64,000 bases of DNA from Panax quinquefolius (lineage: Eukaryota > Streptophyta > Magnoliopsida > Apiales > Araliaceae): the NCBI GenBank assembly GCA_020205615.1, contig CM035170.1, forward strand, positions 32,240,123 through 32,304,122. The letters run 5' to 3'. Position numbers and translations under genes: made by a program. Positions 61,070 to 64,000 of this stretch are shown here, in pieces. Position 1 is the first letter of the stretch; every line of letters starts with the position of its first letter. Below the pieces are notes generated by a model. That model saw nothing but the letters and a program-made list of their open reading frames with translations, was not told the origin of the DNA and searched no databases.

Positions 61070-61370
61070 TGAGTTGCTAAGATGACATTCATCTGATTCG
61101 TCTTCTGGTACTTAGCAGGTTTTTGTGATCATTGGTCATTCAACATTGGTGGTTGATCATATCTACTAAAGTGCTAAGATGTACGTTCAACATGACATCT
61201 TGTTGGTACATAGCAGTTCTATCTCATCCTTTGATGTTGCTACTCTTTGTTGTTGATGATTATCTTCATCAGATGTTTAGCATTGTGCACCATCACGTTG
61301 AGGCACTGCTAAGTTCTTTGCACATCAGCTTGGCTTCTTTGGGGGTACTTAGCAGTCCTTGAACACTTGT
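61070..61370. repeat. Imperfect repeats with CTTAGCAG motif in E LTR
   Basis: About three units of roughly 100 bp, each running from GCTAAGATG or CTGCTAAG to GGTAC(T/A)TAGCAG (61075-61120, 61170-61210, 61306-61352). Confidence 0.65.
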
Positions 61371-63008
61371 TGTCTTGTGCACGGAATCAGTTCCTTATCT
61401 TCTTCTCTTCAACTCAGTGTGCTCATGATGAGATGTAGGGTGGCTTAAATATTCTGCTTTCTGATCTGCCACTCTGGTTGTTGCCTTCTTGGCCTTTCGA
61501 CTTTTAGTACAGATGTCATTTCGTTGTCATACTCCTTTGTGTAGAGTGAAGCTTTAACATTGTAAGACTCTCATTGGTTGTGATTCACTCGATTGTGGTG
61601 GTCTCACTTTCTTGGAAACCTTTTCTCTGTTCAGCTCTATATGATGTGCATCATCTTCAAGTCAACAACACTTTTCCTTTGAAGCTTAGGCTATTTATGG
61701 ATTCTTCAGTTATCTTCCCATTGGAATATAGCCATTAGAGATCTTCTATTGACGATCTCCCTACTTAATCTATGCTGTAAAGTAGCCTTTCAAATATTTC
61801 TGTTGAAGAGATCCGTTGTAATAATTAATGCTCCAGACATTTCTGAGTTTTGATGTAGACATGTCAGGTTGAGGTGACAACTCCTTTTTAACTTTCCTAA
61901 CACTACAATCTACTATTTCATATACTATATCAGAGATGTCATTCTAACGTGTCAGGCTGGTGATCACCTTTATTTCTTCTTTCTGACTCCTCGATCAGAA
62001 CATCATGAGTTGTCCTTTTGTATCGATGCTTTCAATCATCAACGTTCGAATGTCAGTCTTTGTATTGAGATTTTGCCACTGCTTCAATACTCAGATGACA
62101 TAACTCTACGATTCTGATGCAGACGACCTTGGACTTGATCGTAGTTAGTCTGTTGAATATTGCCCGTTGATTGATTGAGACATCACTACGATTCTGAGAG
62201 TGTTCTTTGGATTTGTAATGTAGAACCTCTATTCCTTCATTCCTGTAGTGCTTCAATACTTCTGTTTTCCTTGACTTGCATTAGACATTGACAACTTGTT
62301 TGAATTCTCTAGCCCTCCTGAACTTCAAGACACATCTAATTGATTATGCTCAACTCTCTTTCTCCTTGTGATCTCCCGTTCACATATCATCAGTGGTATG
62401 ATACATGCTTAATCTTCTTTGTCTACTCTTTATAGGTTGGCCAGTATCTCTGTATAAACTGCATCAATTCCTGCTCCTCATCTGGCAAGCACTACGATCT
62501 TGGTCATTTCCACGATCATCATTTCTTGGTTATCTTGACAACTAATATATTGCTAACTTCTTTTCGTCAGTCATATTATCTGAAGTCTTCTTACTATTTC
62601 TTGTGGAAGACTTCCTTGAATGGATTCAATTTTTAATCAGGATGCTGATTGAATTGATACTTCGATATTCTGTTTGCTCACAAGCCATTTAGTGGTTGCT
62701 CTCTGGCTTCCTTCAGATAGATTACATCTTTACAGTTCTGACCAGAGGCTACATTCTTTGGATGCTTTGGGAGTGCTCATGTATTGAAAATCATGTTATC
62801 ACTATGATTCTTCCTTGGCATTGTGAGCACTGATAGGCTTCGTCAAAGACTTTGTTCTGCAGACTACGATCTAACTTTAGTTTTGCTATGAATCAAAAAT
62901 GGGCAACTAACATCTTAATCGTTTGTTCCAATTATCAATGATTTGGACTAAAAATTTGGATCTGTCGTCCGCTAGTAATTTTAGCGGAAGAATTTTTTCC
63001 ATAGATTG

Positions 63009-64000
63009 TGTGACGCCCCCAAAATTAGGTATACATCACCCATCTTGGGTCGTCAGATACATGGTACAAAATTCAAATACAACTTACTAATACAACTGTA
63101 GTGTACAATACGACAAAACATAACTATGAGTTTGAATACAATTATTATCTACTAGAGATTATACAAACTCAAAAGGAGTCCTCATTACAATTATTAACAC
63201 ACTATTTCACAGAATAGTGAGGACTACTAATGCTATCCTCTGGACCATCACTCCGTTCCCCGACTAGTCCCTGTTATGTTCTCATTTCCTGAAGAGAATA
63301 GTGAAAGAAAGGGTGAGCTCAACTAGCCCAGTAAGAAATATTATGACTAAGATAATGCAGAATAAATTATCGTTAGCCTTCAACAGTGTTAAACTGATAA
63401 AATATAACAACATCAAGTTTAACTGCAGCGGAACAAACAATCCATTAAAAGAGTCAAATAGAGAATAAAATCTACTATCTTTTATGATTTAAAAGGTTTA
63501 TCATGACTATTATCGTTGGGACTCAGCTTAGTAAATAATCCACATCATCGATTCACCCATGCACTACGGCCAAGGATATTCTTTAGTATCACGACCACAA
63601 ATTATCCATGCACTACAGCCAAGGACATTCGTGTATTAATTAATGGTTATGATCGTGCCAACAACTGTCCATCAATGCACTACGGGCCAATGATAACTTT
63701 TACCACATCATTTGTAACATTACGGTCATGATTACAATCGAATAATCCACGGTCATAATCATACCAAGTCCATCTATGCACTACAAAACCATATGACTTT
63801 CAACATAATATAAACATGAGGATGATGACAATGATATAAGAATTCAATAAAACAAGTTCAAGAATTAATTTATCCATGAACTAATAATGTCCAAATTGTA
63901 AACATGATACTGCTTTGTAGAGTAAAACTGAAGAATGATCAGAAGATTATTTCCATGAAAAGATATTGGATTAAGCGCAAATATCAAGGATATTCTACTA
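63009..64000 (-). mobile_element. C-type LTR, partial (runs off window)
   Basis: Begins TGTGACGCCCCCAAAATTAGG and follows the C LTR at 57626 and the solo LTR at 27733 through the TGCACTACGGCCAA repeats (63555-63785). 992 bp visible. It may be a solo LTR or the 3' LTR of a further C element, inserted in the E LTR. Confidence 0.88.

Larger units (their letters stand above)
60290..63008 (-). mobile_element. Element E: SIRE-like copia fragment (minus)
   Basis: Short internal leader 60290-60488, PBS 60475-60486, then an LTR 60489-63008 that probably continues beyond the C-type LTR inserted at 63009. The GCTCTGATACCAATTGTTAG junction followed by a G-tract and GAGTTGAATAG is the typical reverse view of a SIRE/Maximus 5' LTR end. 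No coding sequence in the window. The lineage call rests on the LTR end and PBS only. Confidence 0.7.
60489..63008 (-). mobile_element. E LTR (SIRE-like), interrupted at 63009
   Basis: 2.5 kb visible, starting TGTTAGTTCCCGGAGG in the window. Less AT-rich than the neighbouring elements. Has a G12 run (60523-60534) and imperfect repeats (61070-61370). A 76-codon frame at 61132-61362 falls inside the repeats and has no recognisable domain. Confidence 0.7.

Noticed and set aside
61132..61362. 76-codon frame in the E LTR
   Set aside because: Falls within imperfect CTTAGCAG repeats in an LTR; no recognisable domain.
1..64000. Host genes, tRNAs, organelle DNA or pararetrovirus insertions
   Set aside because: No frame outside the retroelements shows a recognisable domain, and no tRNA, rRNA or plastid sequence was recognised; the RT regions belong to LTR elements with clear PBS and polypurine tracts.

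Overview
This window is strongly AT-rich plant (flowering-plant, probably eudicot) heterochromatin made almost entirely of LTR retrotransposons. I see no host gene, tRNA, rRNA or CRISPR. Evidence for a plant: initiator-Met-tRNA primer sites (TGGTATCAGAGC), Ty3/gypsy polyproteins of chromovirus type, a SIRE-like copia LTR with its poly-G tract, and plant telo-boxes. The species cannot be told from the sequence.

Layout. (1) 1-54573 is a head-to-tail array of one non-autonomous LTR element, here called family A: six LTRs (4.6-5.1 kb after removing nested insertions) alternate with five short internal domains (about 1.75 kb), sharing LTRs (LTR-int-LTR-int...). Each internal domain has a PBS, a leader with twin stem-loops, a broken gag ending just after a CCHC zinc knuckle, and a polypurine tract. 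There is no pol. Unit period is 6.35-6.9 kb. (2) Three later insertions sit inside array LTRs: B (14121-23124, minus, TSD TATAT), a solo LTR of family C (27733-30247, minus) and D (44540-53220, plus; same family as B). B and D share the same loss of the reverse transcriptase and RNase H cores. (3) At 54573 the last A LTR ends inside the RNase H codons of an older Ty3/gypsy element, C (54574-60289, minus), so A originally inserted into C and the array grew there. (4) C lies in a SIRE-like copia element E (60290-63008, minus), whose LTR is cut by another C-type LTR (63009 to the window end).

How it works together. Nothing here is an intact autonomous element. A lacks all enzymes and carries the same stop at gag codon 7 in all five copies, so amplification of an already gag-null element is likely, either by unequal LTR-LTR recombination or by insertion of concatemers of one-LTR circles. 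Inferred order of events: E, then C into E, then A into C, then array growth with deletions spreading between units, then B, D and the solo LTR.

Caution: differences between copies cluster at CAG/CTG/CCG sites and look like complex substitutions. This resembles CHG-methylation-linked consensus error in long-read data, so some frameshifts and damaged TSDs may not be real.
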